A stretch of DNA of 35,111 nucleotides from Aurantimicrobium sp. (lineage in GTDB: Bacteria; Actinomycetota; Actinomycetes; Actinomycetales; Microbacteriaceae), in assembly GCA_024644865.1 (NCBI GenBank), contig JAHEGZ010000002.1, positions 15,998 to 51,108 of the forward strand. The letters are read 5' to 3'. The notes under the pieces were generated by a model. That model made no database searches and was not told the origin of the DNA. It saw nothing but the letters and a program-made list of their open reading frames with translations. A program made the position numbers and the translations under genes. Below, in pieces: positions 1 to 8,117 of the stretch; the first letter of the stretch is position 1, and every line of letters begins with the position of its first letter.

Positions 1-508
1 GAGTGAAGTAGGCGTCCACCTTGCCGAACCCGAGCAGTGCGTCGAGATCGAGGGGGTGGGCGTCGTTTTGATCAAGGATGCACGCCGTGCCGTCATCCAG
101 AGACAGAGATGAGTCACCGATCGGGCCATCGCTCGGGGCACGCATGGGCGTGACCATGATGCGCAGGCCGTTCTCGTCGATGATCTCGCCAGCGCGAGTG
201 TAAATAATGTTGTGAAAACCAAGGGACCGCAAATCGGTTTCGAGATCATCGGTCGGGTATTCCGGCAGAAGGACCTTGATCGATTTGGGCACGTACTCGT
301 TGAGCAACCACGGGTCAAAATGGTCTCGGTGTCGGTGCGAAATATAGAGATAGTCGGCGTTGCCGTATTTCTTCCAATCGAGGCCACGATTGTCAGGAAA
401 GACAAACCAAGATCCAAAGAACGCCGGCTTGACCCAAGGGTCGCACAGCACGGTGCCCCCCTTGGTTTCAATGAATAGCCCTGCGTGACCGAGGCCAGTG
501 ACGCGCAC
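1..508 (-). CDS. MBL-fold metallo-hydrolase, C-terminus cut by window edge
   Basis: Only the first 169 residues are inside the window. The protein opens with VRVTGLGHAGLFIET and then GTVLCDPW, the first strands of a metallo-beta-lactamase fold. The metal-binding motif HRHRDH sits at about residues 58-63 and fits HxHxDH. A second conserved patch, PMRAPSDGPIGDSSL, resembles UlaG-like or Rieske-linked MBL proteins found in actinobacteria. The GTG start shares one base with the TAG of the upstream TetR gene (TAGTG) and has a purine-rich GAAGAG ribosome site before it, so the two genes are translationally coupled. The substrate is unknown; MBL-fold hydrolases act on esters, phosphoesters or lactones. 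Family call is firm, function is open. Confidence 0.8.
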   Translation of the reverse strand, partial: MRVTGLGHAGLFIETKGGTVLCDPWVKPAFFGSWFVFPDNRGLDWKKYGNADYLYISHRHRDHFDPWLLNEYVPKSIKVLLPEYPTDDLETDLRSLGFHNIIYTRAGEIIDENGLRIMVTPMRAPSDGPIGDSSLSLDDGTACILDQNDAHPLDLDALLGFGKVDAYFT

Positions 509-1125
509 TAGTTGCTCGTCTCTTCAGCACCAAAGGTCTTTTCGACGAGACGATTGATGAGTTGAATCCACTTCTCGGGATCGAGATGTGGCTCTGTGAT
601 GTCGTCCAACGAGCGGCCAAGGGTATAGGCCTGAATGAGCACGGCAGCAGCAAGCGCGTCGAAATCTGAGCTAATCCAGCTTTTATTTTGACCCTCGTGA
701 ATCAGGTCGGCGAGTGCTCCATTGAGGCGCTGTTGCTCAAAGTTCAACAATTGTCGAAGGTGGGGATTTCGCGCTGCTCGCCCGACCGTCTGAACTCGTT
801 CGAGGCGATTCGGTCGCGAGTCGGGAGACTGCGTTGCCACAGTAACTCTGGCGATTCCTGCGAACATCTCGTCACGCGTCTTGGAATTGGTAACGATGGG
901 CACGATAGACGCAACCGTTAGGTCGACGTAATGGGCGAATCGATATGCCAGGGCCTCATCAACCAAATCGGCCAGGTCGGTGAAGTGGTGATAGAGCGAG
1001 CCTTTCGAAATGCCCGAGACGCCAAGGACCTCATCAACACTGATGTCGCCAGGACCGCAGTCGTCGAGCATGTCTACTGTGACAGCAATCAACCGCTCCC
1101 GGGTCGGATGCTGACTGCGCTTCAT
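508..1125 (-). CDS. TetR/AcrR family transcriptional regulator
   Basis: A 205-residue protein of normal TetR length. The N-terminal helix-turn-helix is clear at about residues 28-60 (ISVDEVLGVSGISKGSLYHH, then FTDLADLVDEAL). The rest is a helical ligand-binding domain with no identifiable ligand. It is translationally coupled by one base to the downstream MBL-fold gene, which it may control. The ATG follows a TAGAAT box by exactly 6 bases with no Shine-Dalgarno sequence, so the message is probably leaderless. It begins only 19 bases after the stop of the secreted-protein gene but seems to have its own promoter there. Confidence 0.88.
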   Translation of the reverse strand: MKRSQHPTRERLIAVTVDMLDDCGPGDISVDEVLGVSGISKGSLYHHFTDLADLVDEALAYRFAHYVDLTVASIVPIVTNSKTRDEMFAGIARVTVATQSPDSRPNRLERVQTVGRAARNPHLRQLLNFEQQRLNGALADLIHEGQNKSWISSDFDALAAAVLIQAYTLGRSLDDITEPHLDPEKWIQLINRLVEKTFGAEETSN

Positions 1126-1131
1126 AGAACA

Positions 1132-1137
1132 ATTCTA
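1132..1137 (-). promoter_or_regulatory. -10 box (TAGAAT) of the tetR-type gene, leaderless
   Basis: On the minus strand TAGAAT is followed by 6 bases (TGTTCT) and then the ATG at 1125. Transcription would begin at or next to the A of the start codon. No ribosome-binding site is visible. This matches the spacing seen at several other genes in the window. Confidence 0.5.
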
Positions 1138-1144
1138 GGTCGCG

Positions 1145-3613
1145 CTATGGCACGACAACGGTCGACAGCGACCAGCGAACCTTCTGTGTCTCCTGCACAC
1201 CGGAAGCCGTGACAGCTACGACCAAGTACTTTGTGCGATCTGCAGCAACCGGAGTGTACGTGGGGTCGGTAGCTCCGGAGATTGCGAGGCAGCTCAATGG
1301 AGCCTGAGTGGGAGCAACAGTCGGAGTGACCGTCACGGCGCCGGCGCAGCGCATCCATTGGTAGGTATATGACGGAGGCGTTGAAATCGTGAGCGCACGC
1401 ATCGCCTTCCACGTCATCTCACCGACATATCCATCTGGGTTGGGAACGCGATGGCGCAACTGGAACTTGCGCACGTCACTGACGGTTCTCGCGTCATAAA
1501 CACCGGTGAGGGGCGTGCCGTAGCCGTCGGCACGCAGTGCTTGTTGGACACCAAGAACCGGATAGCCGCCGTACATGCGACCGGTGGTCGTCAAATGGAT
1601 GCGCGTCGTCGCACCTGTCCATGCACCCGAGCTTGCCGTCACCGCATGACCGACTGACGGCGCTCCTGTCATCAACGGAACAAGTGGGTCGTCTGCGACT
1701 GCCGTGCTCGACGGCGTGAACTCGACGGTTGACCCGACTGCGTTAGTTGCAATCACCTTCGCAGTGATGAACTTACCCTTGACCGATGCCGGAACGGCCA
1801 CGCCCGGAGTGCTCGACGCGTTGCCGAGCGAGACACAGGTGTTCGGAATGGTCGTCACCGACGTCTTGATGGCGGCTGGGCAGGCGAAGAACTGGTAGCT
1901 CAGGGTAGCGACCGGAACGGCCGTGTACGTGCCAACTGTTGCCGAAACCGTTGCCCCGACCTTGGCGCGACCACCCAAAGCGGCGTGCTTGATCACCAGA
2001 GGAACCGACTGCACCTGCAGGCTGGTCGAGGTCACGACCGTGGCTGCGGACGTGTTTTTGGCCGTCACTTTCGCCTGGTAGTACTTTCCGATGTCAGCTA
2101 CTCGAGCAACAAAAGTCGACTTCGTCGCCCCGTCGATTGCCGTACACGTTGGCGCTGGCGGCACCACGGGAGTGGGGCGAGTCGCACTCGGCCGAACGAC
2201 CGTGGTTGTCACCACAGGGGGTTGAGGAATCTCGCCGGTACACACGCTCCACTGGTACGAGTAGGTAGGCGCCGGCAGGCCGGTCCAGGTGCCGGTCGAA
2301 ACTGTCAGCGTCCGAGCCGGAAGCACAGTGCCTGAAATCGCCGGCAGCACAGTGTTGGCCGGAGCGAGGTAAACCTTTGCGGTCGTTGCAGTCAGGCGGT
2401 AGGTCGTTCCGGCAACGTTAGTGACCTTGATTCGGGGGGCAACAAACTTGCCGACCTCGTTGACCGTCAGCGTGTATGTGGCAGCTGTGGCATTCGGAAT
2501 AGCCGAGCAACCGGTGGGCGCTGCGGTCTTGAGCGCATCGACCTGAGCATCACACTTGAACCACTGATAACTCGGCGCGGGGGTGGGAACACCCTTCCAA
2601 GTGCCCTTCGAGGCCGTGAGGGTCGTGCCCACCTTCTCGAGTCCGACCTCAGTTCCGGTTTGAGTCGGCGGATCTGTCATAGCTGGTGGAATACCGTGGG
2701 GATCACCGAACCACTTGAAGTAATACCTGAAAAAGTTTCGGTTTCCGTAGGCCCCACAAGGGGCAGTTCCCCATCCTGCTGCCAGCGCCGCAGCATTGGG
2801 CGTATAGGGCGTGTACACGTAAAGCACGTGCGTTGCCTGATTAGAGATGTAAGTGCGCTTGGTTCCACAGGAGGTCGAGATTCCATATCGCACGTTGACC
2901 CAGGTATTTACTCTGTGCATCGCCGCGAAGTCAGATTCGTAGTTGGTCCCAGGGCCGGTACCGGCCGGCTGCGTGTATCGCTTCATCATGTAGACGCCGC
3001 GATAGACCTGCTTGAAGAATCCGGCGGTAAGACCGCATCCATCACCCGAATCTGGGCAGTCAGCGCCCATCGCGTAGCGGTATTGCCGAGCACCGGGCCA
3101 GTCATCGCTGACGAGACCCTGCTCCTTTTCGAGAGTTACCAGAATGACCTTGGGGCTGATTCCACATGCACGCCCGACCTTGTAGATGATAAGCGCAGCT
3201 TTCTCATGAACACCGGAGCTGTCTTTGTAGGTCCAACTCGTACGCGCCGGGTTGTCGGAGCGCGTGTACGCCGAACACATGGGGTTGGCCGGAATGTTAT
3301 TCGTGATGTCGAATTTGTCTTTGAGGCAGGTGTACCCGCTGCGACAGCTCGGCACCTTCTCATTGAGGAAGGTCTGGATGTCGGCGACCGTCATCGAGTT
3401 CGGATCGAAAAACAGCTCGTCGTTGATAATCCGGCCGGCATCCCACTTCGACATGTCAATCGTGTACTCGGGCCAACTCACTGCAGCCTGTGCACCGGAT
3501 GTTCCGCCAACGGTCGAGGGCACAACAACGACCCCGACCACCGCCGTCACGGCGGCTATCAGGGTTAGCGTGAGCGCGCGAGCCCACGCTCGAAGCCAAC
3601 GACCCCGAACCAT
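1145..3613 (-). CDS. Large secreted protein: N-terminal lysozyme-like domain, Ig-like repeats, nested peptidoglycan-binding domain
   Basis: An exported protein of about 822 residues. After the ATG at 3613 come basic residues (MVRGRWLRAWARA), a hydrophobic stretch and an Ala-rich cleavage region ending SGAQA, a typical Sec signal peptide. The next 250 or so residues form a Cys-rich domain (ending NFFRYYFKWFGDPHG) common in secreted actinobacterial proteins. Its LVTLEKEQGLV segment recalls the catalytic Glu region of lysozyme-like folds; this is an inference. Four Ig-like repeats follow, each with a G-x-W-x-G and Y-x-Y-Q-W/F core. In the fourth, about 78 residues of a PF01471-type peptidoglycan-binding domain (LGVQQALRADGYG ... 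VRKFQLRH) are inserted. An in-frame TTG at 3631 would add six residues, but the TAGACT box lies between the two starts and favours the ATG. Likely role: cell-wall binding or remodelling. Confidence 0.8.
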   Translation of the reverse strand: MVRGRWLRAWARALTLTLIAAVTAVVGVVVVPSTVGGTSGAQAAVSWPEYTIDMSKWDAGRIINDELFFDPNSMTVADIQTFLNEKVPSCRSGYTCLKDKFDITNNIPANPMCSAYTRSDNPARTSWTYKDSSGVHEKAALIIYKVGRACGISPKVILVTLEKEQGLVSDDWPGARQYRYAMGADCPDSGDGCGLTAGFFKQVYRGVYMMKRYTQPAGTGPGTNYESDFAAMHRVNTWVNVRYGISTSCGTKRTYISNQATHVLYVYTPYTPNAAALAAGWGTAPCGAYGNRNFFRYYFKWFGDPHGIPPAMTDPPTQTGTEVGLEKVGTTLTASKGTWKGVPTPAPSYQWFKCDAQVDALKTAAPTGCSAIPNATAATYTLTVNEVGKFVAPRIKVTNVAGTTYRLTATTAKVYLAPANTVLPAISGTVLPARTLTVSTGTWTGLPAPTYSYQWSVCTGEIPQPPVVTTTVVRPSATRPTPVVPPAPTCTAIDGATKSTFVARVADIGKYYQAKVTAKNTSAATVVTSTSLQVQSVPLVIKHAALGGRAKVGATVSATVGTYTAVPVATLSYQFFACPAAIKTSVTTIPNTCVSLGNASSTPGVAVPASVKGKFITAKVIATNAVGSTVEFTPSSTAVADDPLVPLMTGAPSVGHAVTASSGAWTGATTRIHLTTTGRMYGGYPVLGVQQALRADGYGTPLTGVYDARTVSDVRKFQLRHRVPNPDGYVGEMTWKAMRALTISTPPSYTYQWMRCAGAVTVTPTVAPTQAPLSCLAISGATDPTYTPVAADRTKYLVVAVTASGVQETQKVRWSLSTVVVP

Positions 3614-3620
3614 AGATTTA

Positions 3621-3626
3621 AGTCTA
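3621..3626 (-). promoter_or_regulatory. -10 box (TAGACT) of the secreted-protein gene
   Basis: TAGACT on the minus strand lies 7 bases before the ATG at 3613 and no Shine-Dalgarno sequence precedes that ATG. This suggests a leaderless or nearly leaderless transcript and rules against the upstream TTG start. The identical box TAGACT serves orn in the opposite direction about 100 bases away. Confidence 0.45.
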
Positions 3627-3721
3627 AACAAGCGGTTGAAAGTTCTAGGGATTTGAGCTTCTAAGATTCAGCCAAGAAATCTGCGTGGAACCCTTCGAAA
3701 TTCACTGTCTGTTCGGCTAAC

Positions 3722-3727
3722 TAGACT
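3722..3727 (+). promoter_or_regulatory. -10 box (TAGACT) of orn, leaderless
   Basis: TAGACT is followed by 6 bases (TGCTTT) and the ATG of orn at 3734. No ribosome-binding site is present, so initiation at the first base of the ATG is likely. No convincing -35 box is seen at 16-18 bases upstream. The interval 3614-3733 holds only these two divergent promoters. Confidence 0.5.
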
Positions 3728-3733
3728 TGCTTT

Positions 3734-4342
3734 ATGGCTGCTAGCACTGACCGTTTGGTCTGGATTGACTGTGAGATGACCGGTCTCGACCTTGGTGTCG
3801 ACGAACTCGTCGAAATCGCCGTGATTGTGACCGATTCCGAGCTCGTTCCCGTGCACGAGGGGTTCTCAATGGTCATCAAGCCCAACGACACCGCGCTTGA
3901 GCACATGGGCGACTTTGTCACCGAGATGCACACCAAATCCGGTCTCATCAACGAAATCGCCGACGGCGTGAGCGTGGCCGAGGCCGAGATTAAAGTTCTC
4001 GAATACTTGCAGCAGCACATTCCCGACGGACAACGCCCTCCCCTGGCTGGCAATTCCATCGGAACCGACCGATCATTCCTGGCCCGCGACATGAAGCGCC
4101 TCGACGAGTACCTGCACTACCGCAACGTCGACGTATCGTCGATCAAAGAGCTTGCCCGGCGTTGGTATCCGCGCGTTTACTTCAACGCCCCAGCGAAAGC
4201 GGGCGACCACCGTGCTCTGGCAGACATTCGCGAGTCGATTCGCGAGCTCGCCTATTACCGAGAAGCCATCATGGTTGCTGCCCCCGGGCCCTCGAGCGAT
4301 CAGGCGGCCGCGGCCGCTGAGCGTGTGTCAAAAATCTTGTAA
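3734..4342 (+). CDS. orn: Oligoribonuclease (3'-5' exoribonuclease, DEDDh)
   Basis: Degrades very short RNA oligonucleotides (2-5 nt, including pGpG) to mononucleotides in the cytoplasm. The 202-residue length fits the family. The exonuclease motif I ([12 protein letters not shown], with D12 and E14), motif II ([15 protein letters not shown]) and motif III ([11 protein letters not shown], with the catalytic His and Asp) are all intact. The last 20 residues are an Ala-rich tail ([14 protein letters not shown]). The gene stands alone in front of tRNA-His, an arrangement I recall from other actinobacteria. Its start is an ATG directly after a -10 box. Confidence 0.97.
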   Translation: MAASTDRLVWIDCEMTGLDLGVDELVEIAVIVTDSELVPVHEGFSMVIKPNDTALEHMGDFVTEMHTKSGLINEIADGVSVAEAEIKVLEYLQQHIPDGQRPPLAGNSIGTDRSFLARDMKRLDEYLHYRNVDVSSIKELARRWYPRVYFNAPAKAGDHRALADIRESIRELAYYREAIMVAAPGPSSDQAAAAAERVSKIL

Positions 4343-4378
4343 TACACTTATGCAGTTGGTTTCTTACCGACACCCTTG

Positions 4379-4454
4379 GTGGGTATAGCTCAGTTGGTAG
4401 AGCGCCTGATTGTGGTTCAGGAGGTCGCGGGTTCAAAACCCGTTACTCACCCCA
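4379..4454 (+). tRNA. tRNA-His (anticodon GTG), CCA encoded
   Basis: A full 76-base cloverleaf. The acceptor stem is GTGGGTA with TACTCAC, the D-arm is GCTC..GAGC, the anticodon stem is CCTGA/TCAGG with the loop TTGTGGT (anticodon GTG), and the T-arm is GCGGG-TTCAAAA-CCCGT. The discriminator is C at 4451 and CCA follows at 4452-4454. The base at 4378 is G and can supply the extra G-1 opposite C73 that marks tRNA-His for its synthetase. Confidence 0.97.
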
Positions 4455-4458
4455 AATG

Positions 4459-4490
4459 AAACAAGCCCCGCAGAAATGCGGGGCTTGTTT
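4459..4490 (+). terminator. Intrinsic terminator after tRNA-His, probably bidirectional
   Basis: A perfect 13-bp stem (AAACAAGCCCCGC, 4459-4471, with 4478-4490) and a 6-base AGAAAT loop. The 3' arm ends in TTGTTT. It sits between the convergent tRNA-His and the minus-strand gene ending at 4512, so it can stop transcription from both sides. Confidence 0.85.
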
Positions 4491-4511
4491 ATTGTCTAGG
4501 AAGCCTGTTGG

Positions 4512-4766
4512 CTACTCGTTCTCGTCTTCGGAGACGAACGGATCGCTTGCGCCCTCGTTAAACGAGTAGCGAACGTGAAGCTTGCCCTGTACCTCGCGCG
4601 AGTCAACCTCGAGATAACGGAAAATCGACTCCAGGCCGTCGACGAGCGAAACAACATTCAGCTTCTCGTCGTGCTTGCCGTGGATAAGGACGCGCTCTTC
4701 GGCTTCGCCGGCGCGAGGGCCATCAATAAACTCGGCCGTGTAATAGACATCGTGCTGTTCAGACAT
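4512..4766 (-). CDS. Small acidic conserved hypothetical protein
   Basis: An 84-residue acidic protein starting MSEQHDVYYTAEFIDGPRAG and ending SDPFVSEDENE. It has no membrane segment, signal peptide, Cys or recognisable catalytic motif. I do not recognise a characterised family; it looks like a small conserved actinobacterial protein. It lies just downstream of the kinase-like gene of the thiamine transporter operon on the same strand, but a TAGCCT box 6 bases before its ATG suggests that it is transcribed independently. That box overlaps the stop codon of the preceding gene. Confidence 0.7.
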   Translation of the reverse strand: MSEQHDVYYTAEFIDGPRAGEAEERVLIHGKHDEKLNVVSLVDGLESIFRYLEVDSREVQGKLHVRYSFNEGASDPFVSEDENE

Positions 4767-4772
4767 GCTTCT

Positions 4773-4778
4773 AGGCTA
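4773..4778 (-). promoter_or_regulatory. -10 box (TAGCCT) of the small acidic protein gene
   Basis: TAGCCT on the minus strand is followed by AGAAGC (6 bases) and then the ATG at 4766. It overlaps the TAG stop of the upstream gene. The spacing fits a leaderless start, although AGAAGC could also pass as a poor ribosome site. Confidence 0.4.
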
Positions 4779-5324
4779 GCGGGTCAGCCCGACAAAGAGC
4801 GACGCATGCCGGTGAGGTTGCTCTCGTTCCACGAATTGGCTGAACTGAGCATCCCATTCGTCCCAGTGTTGATCGAAGTCGTCGTCAGCACGCCCGAGCG
4901 CGCGGGTTTTACGAGTTTCTTCGGCCTCATCGACCCATACGGATGCACTGGCTACGCGAGCGGATTGATATGTAATCGCACCGCAGCCTTCGACCACGAG
5001 ATCAACGTCGGCAGCTATCTCGTGCCATTCGGCGGGCTCATGAGCAGCCCAGTCCCAACGTTGCCAGCGTGCGGATTGCCCAGCCAGACGAGCCAACAGG
5101 ATTGAATCTCGAACGTACGCCGAGGCGGAATCGAGCCCCTGCCACCCGGGGTAAAGGTCGTCGAGGTGAAGCACCACGAGTTTGCGCGCTGCTGGCCATG
5201 CGGTTTCTACCTGCGCAGCCAGCGTCGTCTTACCAGCGCCACTAGGGCCATCGATGAGAATCGTGAGTGGTCCTGTTGAGGTTGCCTCCAGCGAGATGAG
5301 CGCAGCCACGGTCGAGCTAAACAC
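4776..5324 (-). CDS. P-loop kinase-like ATP-binding protein (uridine-kinase-like)
   Basis: A 182-residue P-loop NTPase. The Walker A motif GPSGAGKTT is at about residues 26-34 and a HLDDLYPGWQGL segment follows, as in small nucleoside/uridine-kinase-like proteins of actinobacteria; an acidic VVEGCG strand looks like Walker B. The open frame extends upstream to 5480, but the GTG at 5324 is preferred because GGGAGG lies 5 bases before it. This start overlaps the end of the ykoC-like gene by 8 bases, so the two are coupled. It is the last gene behind the TPP riboswitch, so a role in salvage phosphorylation of thiamine or its precursors is possible but unproven. The substrate cannot be read from the sequence. 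Confidence 0.75.
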   Translation of the reverse strand: MFSSTVAALISLEATSTGPLTILIDGPSGAGKTTLAAQVETAWPAARKLVVLHLDDLYPGWQGLDSASAYVRDSILLARLAGQSARWQRWDWAAHEPAEWHEIAADVDLVVEGCGAITYQSARVASASVWVDEAEETRKTRALGRADDDFDQHWDEWDAQFSQFVEREQPHRHASLFVGLTR

Positions 5325-6057
5325 CTGCACCTCCCGAAGCGATTCCAATGATGAGTGCAGCGACCGCGATAAAGCTGGCGCCGCCGACGAGTATCCAGTC
5401 TCGCGCAGACCAGTGTGCCGTTCGCGCATAACTGAACGGTCCTGGGGCGTTGATGCCTCGAGCTTCCATCGCCAGAGCAAGAGTTGATCCGCGGCGAATG
5501 GAAAGTACTAGGAGCGCGAACGCTTGCCCACTCCATCGGCTAATGGCCACAATGGGACCCCGGCCTGAACCCAGCCCCCGAGCCCGACGTGCCATTTCCA
5601 GTGTGCGCCAGTCATCCAGAAACAGGCTCAGCAGCCGGAAGGCCGCCAGTGTACCGAGCACAAAACGACGAGGCATGCGCCACAACTGTGTGAGAGAGTC
5701 GGCAAGATCTGTTGCGTCGATGCGGGCAACGACCACAACCCCAGCAAGGCCAATGGCCAGAATGCGCAGCCCGATCGCCAGCGCGAGCTCGATCGACCCC
5801 TGCGAGATGACGATGAGTCCCCACTGCGCGAAGACAGTGCCCGATGGACGCCCATAGAGCGCCGTGGTGAGTGCGGTCAGTGCGGCCATCACGGCGAGAG
5901 GGACAAGAATGCGCACCAGTCCTCGGGCCGAGAATCTAAAGAACGGCAGCGCGATGAGATCCACCACGAGCACAAAACCGGCCGCTTGAGGGCTGAGGGT
6001 GAGCACGAGGGAGAGCGAAACGACTGTCGCTGCGAGAAACTTTGCGAGCGGATTCAC
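5317..6057 (-). CDS. ykoC: ECF transporter T component, YkoC-like
   Basis: Transmembrane coupling protein of an energy-coupling-factor transporter. About 246 residues, strongly hydrophobic N-terminal half with several membrane helices, then a cytoplasmic part carrying the two EcfT coupling motifs with the Ala-Arg-Gly signature (ARRARGLGSGRG and AMEARGINAPG). These helices dock into the grooves of the ATPase. The GTG at 6057 forms a GTGA overlap with the stop of the ATPase gene; a GTG two codons upstream (6063) is also possible. Together with the duplicated ATPase and the YkoE protein it forms a complete transporter, for thiamine or its hydroxymethylpyrimidine moiety, judging by the riboswitch upstream. 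Confidence 0.9.
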   Translation of the reverse strand: MNPLAKFLAATVVSLSLVLTLSPQAAGFVLVVDLIALPFFRFSARGLVRILVPLAVMAALTALTTALYGRPSGTVFAQWGLIVISQGSIELALAIGLRILAIGLAGVVVVARIDATDLADSLTQLWRMPRRFVLGTLAAFRLLSLFLDDWRTLEMARRARGLGSGRGPIVAISRWSGQAFALLVLSIRRGSTLALAMEARGINAPGPFSYARTAHWSARDWILVGGASFIAVAALIIGIASGGAGV

Positions 6058-7499
6058 GGGCACACCAACTCAATGCGCCGGTGTGCCGCGGCAACGAGGT
6101 TGTCATCATGGGTGAGCGTCACGACGGCTCGGCCAGAGTCGGCCAGCTCGCGCATGAGTTCGACAAGCTGCACCCATGTGTTGGCGTCTTGCCCGAAAGT
6201 GGGTTCGTCGAGAATCAGTACGCTCGGCTTGGCAATGAGTGCCGTGGCAACGGAGAGCCGTCGCTGCTGGCCCCCGGAGAGCATGAAAGGGTTTGCTTGC
6301 GAGTGTGCGCCGAGCGCCAAGCGCTCGAGCATGTCATCGACGGCGCGGTCATTGTCAGCTCCCCTCAGGCCGGCTGTTCGAGCGCTCAATGCGAGTTCTG
6401 AGCGAACCGTTGGACGCACGAACTGGTGAGCGGGAGACTGAAAAACCATTCCGATTCGGGTGTGAAGCGCGCGCGAAGTCCAGCGGTAGGGGCTCGGACC
6501 AGTACCTCGAGCCAGAGCTTCGGTCGCCACAACGTCGCCCACGCCCGGCGGAATGAGCCCACCCAGGGTGAGTCCGAGTGTCGATTTTCCAACGCCGTTT
6601 GCACCAGTCACGGCGAGCAGTTGGCCTGCTGCGACCTGAAAGTTGAGATTTTCAAGCACGACTGGACCACCGGGTCGTCGGATGCCAAGTTCCCGCGTTT
6701 CGAGAAGGTCGACAGCGGATTGAACGTGCGTTGGCTCGGCAGAAAGCGCGGGCGCGTGCTGGGGCAACCAGATTCCCGCCGCTTCGAGCTCGGTGCGAGA
6801 ACCCGAAAGTACCGCCGCGGGTGTTCCGTCGGCGAGAACGCGGCCGCGGGCATCCAGAACTAACACTCGGGTTGCGAAGTTCCACCACAGGTCAAGGCGG
6901 TGCTCAACCACAATGACCGTTGCGTTAGCTTTGTTGGCGACCTGCTCAACGGATGTTCGAACCAGCGCAGCGCCCGCCGGATCGAGATTTGCGGTCGGTT
7001 CGTCGAGCAGCAGAACTCGAGGCTGTCGGGCCATTGCGCCTGCGAGTGCGAGTCGCTGTTTTTGGCCGCCTGAAAGTGCGGTGGTCGAGTGGGCTAGATC
7101 GAAGTCGAGCCCGACCATGTCGAGTGACTGCGCAACTCGGGGCCAGATGTGCTCGGCAGGTAATCCCTGATTTTCAAGACCAAATGCGACATCGTCGCCA
7201 ATTCGGTGCAGAACAGCCTGGGTCTCAGGGTCTTGAAAGACGATGCCCACGTCGCCACTCTGACGGCGAGCGTCGTGGTTTCCGACCGTGAGCGAACCTA
7301 CTGATGTGCCCTCGTCGGCGGCGAGCAAACCCGCCATGGCACGAAGCAACGTGCTCTTGCCGGAACCCGAAGGCCCGAGCAAGAGCACGCGCTCCCCTGC
7401 GTCAATCGTGAATGAAACGTTATCGACGCTGGACGACGGACTGGCGCCGAAGCGCCACCCCCATCCGTCAGCTACGACGGTAGATTCACCCACTGACAT
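6054..7499 (-). CDS. ykoD: ECF transporter duplicated ATPase, YkoD-like
   Basis: A 481-residue protein with two fused ABC ATPase domains, as in YkoD/EcfA fusions. Domain 1 has Walker A GPSGSGKST, signature LSGGQKQRL and Walker B VLLLDEPTANLD. Domain 2 has Walker A GANGVGKST, signature LSGGQQRRL and Walker B VLILDEPTFGQD. Both sets appear catalytically complete. ATP hydrolysis drives substrate release by the S component. The gene begins 18 bases after ykoE with a CGAGG ribosome site and overlaps ykoC. Confidence 0.93.
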   Translation of the reverse strand: MSVGESTVVADGWGWRFGASPSSSVDNVSFTIDAGERVLLLGPSGSGKSTLLRAMAGLLAADEGTSVGSLTVGNHDARRQSGDVGIVFQDPETQAVLHRIGDDVAFGLENQGLPAEHIWPRVAQSLDMVGLDFDLAHSTTALSGGQKQRLALAGAMARQPRVLLLDEPTANLDPAGAALVRTSVEQVANKANATVIVVEHRLDLWWNFATRVLVLDARGRVLADGTPAAVLSGSRTELEAAGIWLPQHAPALSAEPTHVQSAVDLLETRELGIRRPGGPVVLENLNFQVAAGQLLAVTGANGVGKSTLGLTLGGLIPPGVGDVVATEALARGTGPSPYRWTSRALHTRIGMVFQSPAHQFVRPTVRSELALSARTAGLRGADNDRAVDDMLERLALGAHSQANPFMLSGGQQRRLSVATALIAKPSVLILDEPTFGQDANTWVQLVELMRELADSGRAVVTLTHDDNLVAAAHRRIELVCP

Positions 7500-7517
7500 T
7501 GAATGCCTCGAAGGTTC

Positions 7518-8114
7518 TTAGGCGGTTTTTCCGAGCGGGAATCGAGCCAACGCGCCAGTCTTTGCCAGCGCCTGTGCCACGATCAGACCGAGGATGCCTG
7601 CAAACACGATGCCCGAAACAACTGCTGAAACCGTGTAGATGGCAGCGACTTGGAGGGTAACTCCCGGGTAGTACAGCACGAGGCAGACGGCTGCGTTTGC
7701 CACTCCGGCGAGAGCGCCCGAGACGATGGCGACGTATAGACGGCTGCTCGCGTATCCGAATAATGCAATTCCGGCTTCAGCTCCGAGGCCCTGAATGAAA
7801 CCGACCCAGAGGTTCATCGTTCCCCAGGTCGAACCGAGGGCCACCTCAACGAGGGCCGCGACGAGCGAGACGAACACCGCGGCGCCCGGCTTGCGAATGA
7901 CGAGCCCGCCCAGCACCGGAGCGAAAAGCCAGAAGGCGGCAGTGAGTCCTTCGAGGCCCGGTGTGACATCGAGAACAGCGCTCAGCGGGGTGTAAACAAG
8001 ATCGCCGACAAAGAAGATGACACCGCCTGCGACACCAATGACGGCCGCGATAACGATGTCGACAATGCGCCAGGCGAAGCGATTGACAGTGGGAGTGGTG
8101 ATGGATGCGTGCAC
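7518..8114 (-). CDS. ykoE: ECF transporter substrate-binding (S) component, YkoE family
   Basis: A 198-residue, very hydrophobic membrane protein with five or six probable helices. The sequence (RIVDIVIAAVIGVAGGVIFF, then GLEGLTAAFWLFAPVLGGL and a GTMNLWVGFIQGLGAEAG loop) fits the YkoE family, the thiamine or HMP binding subunit of the YkoEDC transporter. The open frame runs back to 8438, but that part would cover the riboswitch and the end of dinB. The GTG at 8114 is preferred because AAAGGGG lies at ribosome-site distance and because the TPP aptamer ends just before it. First gene of the ykoE-ykoD-ykoC-kinase operon. Confidence 0.93.
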   Translation of the reverse strand: MHASITTPTVNRFAWRIVDIVIAAVIGVAGGVIFFVGDLVYTPLSAVLDVTPGLEGLTAAFWLFAPVLGGLVIRKPGAAVFVSLVAALVEVALGSTWGTMNLWVGFIQGLGAEAGIALFGYASSRLYVAIVSGALAGVANAAVCLVLYYPGVTLQVAAIYTVSAVVSGIVFAGILGLIVAQALAKTGALARFPLGKTA

Positions 8115-8117
8115 TTG

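Noticed and set aside
2660-3568. A 302-codon open frame on the plus strand opposite the secreted-protein gene
   Set aside because: Its translation is Arg/Val-rich with no domain, while the minus strand shows a signal peptide, Ig-like repeats and a PF01471-like domain.
5325-5480. N-terminal extension of the P-loop kinase frame
   Set aside because: It would lie wholly inside ykoC; a GGGAGG site in front of GTG 5324 and the short overlap favour the shorter protein.
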